From: Lysobacterales bacterium
GTDB lineage: Bacteria; Pseudomonadota; Gammaproteobacteria; Xanthomonadales; Marinicellaceae
Assembly (NCBI GenBank): GCA_026990095.1
Contig: JALSIL010000596.1
Coordinates: 1-7,274 of the forward strand
DNA length: 7,274 nt
Reading direction: 5' to 3'
Position numbers and translations under genes: made by a program. Each line of letters begins with the position of its first letter. Position 1 is the first letter of the stretch. The notes under the pieces were generated by a model. It ran no database searches and had not been told where the DNA came from. It was given only the letters and a program-made list of their open reading frames with translations. Of the stretch, positions 6,429-7,274 are shown piece after piece.

Positions 6429-7274
6429 TTATTTCCACCAATAATGAACTGTATAAGTAATCACTTTTTCTTGTTCAGGTTTTAAATCAACATCAAATTC
6501 TATTGTACTCGAATTTTGTTTGACGTATTTATCGGAAGCTTTTTGAATTTTCCAATTACTCCAACGGTATAAAGGCTCGATGACTTTAACTTTAGTATTG
6601 GTTTCTTTTTGATTGCGAATTTTGATTTCAAAAGTTTCGGTAATCTCATGTTTTCCAACGATAATATTGGTTTGTTTTCGTTCTCCAACGACATCAAAAG
6701 AATTACCCAATTCAATCGTTACAGTTTCGTTTCGTGGCGTGTGGTCAATTATATCTTCGCCAATAAACTCTAAGGAATTATCTGCTGAATCCAGTTGACT
6801 GACTCGAATACGACCAGCAGGCAAAGGCATGCCCAAGCCTTTTTTCTTGGAATTTTCAAAACTAACAAAAGCCTTAACCTTTGGTTTGGCAACTCGCATG
6901 TAGTTTCTATCCGCAATTGGGCTGTAATAATGGTGGTTGGTGATTTGTGAGCCATTAAATACTAAGTCTTTTGAACATTCGATATTATTAGCAGCAGGAA
7001 ACAGTTCAATTTGTTTGGTTGAATTATTAGGCAAGTCAACCCGTCTTGGCAAGGTGTACAAATGGTATTCAAATAAAGATTTTTCTTGAAAGCCTGCTTC
7101 TGCCATTGGTGCAGACATGGTTTTTGCCAAAACCATTTCGTTTTGCCTACCATAGTTTGGTTCTGCTCGATGCACATTGCCAGCAATTAATTTTAGTTTC
7201 GTGTCTTTAAAACTACTGCCTGCTTGGTTAAGCAAGCTCACCCACGAAGATAAATCCATGGTGCATTGACCGTC
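6429..7274 (-). CDS. DUF4139 domain protein, N-terminus missing
   Basis: The frame is open from the right edge (DGQCT before the first Met at 7259) to a TAA at 6429-6431, giving at least 281 residues. The Met at 7259 falls inside a conserved block, so it is an internal residue; the true start lies beyond 7274. Family features seen in order are DLSSWVSLLNQAG, LKLIAGNVHR, FEYHLYTLPR, KVKAFVSFENSKKKGLGMPL, PAGRIRV, EFIGEDIIDHTPRNE, DVVGERKQT and, near the end, KVITYTVHYWWK. This matches the C-terminal half of DUF4139 proteins, which are usually about 450-500 residues with an N-terminal signal peptide. The predicted content is mostly beta strand. Function is unknown; an exported or envelope role is only inferred from the family. 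It converges on the purine operon and shows no link to purine metabolism. Confidence 0.8.
   Translation of the reverse strand, partial: DGQCTMDLSSWVSLLNQAGSSFKDTKLKLIAGNVHRAEPNYGRQNEMVLAKTMSAPMAEAGFQEKSLFEYHLYTLPRRVDLPNNSTKQIELFPAANNIECSKDLVFNGSQITNHHYYSPIADRNYMRVAKPKVKAFVSFENSKKKGLGMPLPAGRIRVSQLDSADNSLEFIGEDIIDHTPRNETVTIELGNSFDVVGERKQTNIIVGKHEITETFEIKIRNQKETNTKVKVIEPLYRWSNWKIQKASDKYVKQNSSTIEFDVDLKPEQEKVITYTVHYWWK

Noticed and set aside
6962..7186. Open frame on the minus strand in another phase of the DUF4139 gene (also 6770-6955 and 6500-6715)
   Set aside because: These are out-of-phase frames inside one conserved coding frame; the DUF4139 blocks run through the main frame without a break, so they are neither frameshift fragments nor separate genes.
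7257..7259. ATG at 7259 as the start of the DUF4139 gene
   Set aside because: The frame stays open upstream to the window edge, and this Met sits inside the conserved DLSSWV block, so the gene is truncated by the window and does not start here.

Overview
The window comes from an AT-rich bacterium. It holds two divergent transcription units plus the end of a third gene that converges on the second. Features that fit a proteobacterium, perhaps a gammaproteobacterium, are the tightly packed operons, ATGA stop/start overlaps, Shine-Dalgarno sites of the AGAGGA and GGGGA type, and a sigma-70-like promoter. This placement is an inference from general features; no rRNA or marker gene is present to settle it.

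Left part (minus strand, 1-3041): a glutaryl-CoA dehydrogenase-type acyl-CoA dehydrogenase is followed after 6 bases by a large thiamine-pyrophosphate-dependent E1 protein. In the E1, the alpha and beta subunits of a 2-oxoacid dehydrogenase are fused in one chain. The E1 gene runs off the left edge and lacks its last domain. The pair suggests oxidation of amino-acid-derived carbon: a 2-oxoacid becomes an acyl-CoA, and an acyl-CoA (glutaryl-CoA in this family) is dehydrogenated and decarboxylated.

Middle and right (plus strand, 3155-6416): a compact purine (urate) breakdown operon has its own promoter (TTTACA / extended -10 TGTTATCAT) and four genes: allantoinase, allantoicase, OHCU decarboxylase and 5-hydroxyisourate hydrolase. 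It ends at a 10-bp perfect inverted repeat that looks like a terminator. The enzymes act in the reverse of the gene order: 5-hydroxyisourate -> OHCU -> (S)-allantoin -> allantoate -> ureidoglycolate + urea. Urate oxidase, which makes 5-hydroxyisourate, is absent, and so is any enzyme for ureidoglycolate or urea; these must be encoded elsewhere or done without.

Far right (minus strand, 6429-7274): the C-terminal part of a DUF4139-family protein of unknown function, whose N-terminus lies beyond the window.

No tRNA, rRNA, CRISPR array, insertion sequence or phage gene was seen. No stretch over 300 bases lacks a gene; the largest gap is the 172-base divergent region 3042-3213. The content is mostly recognisable metabolism, and I do not see a clearly novel system here.
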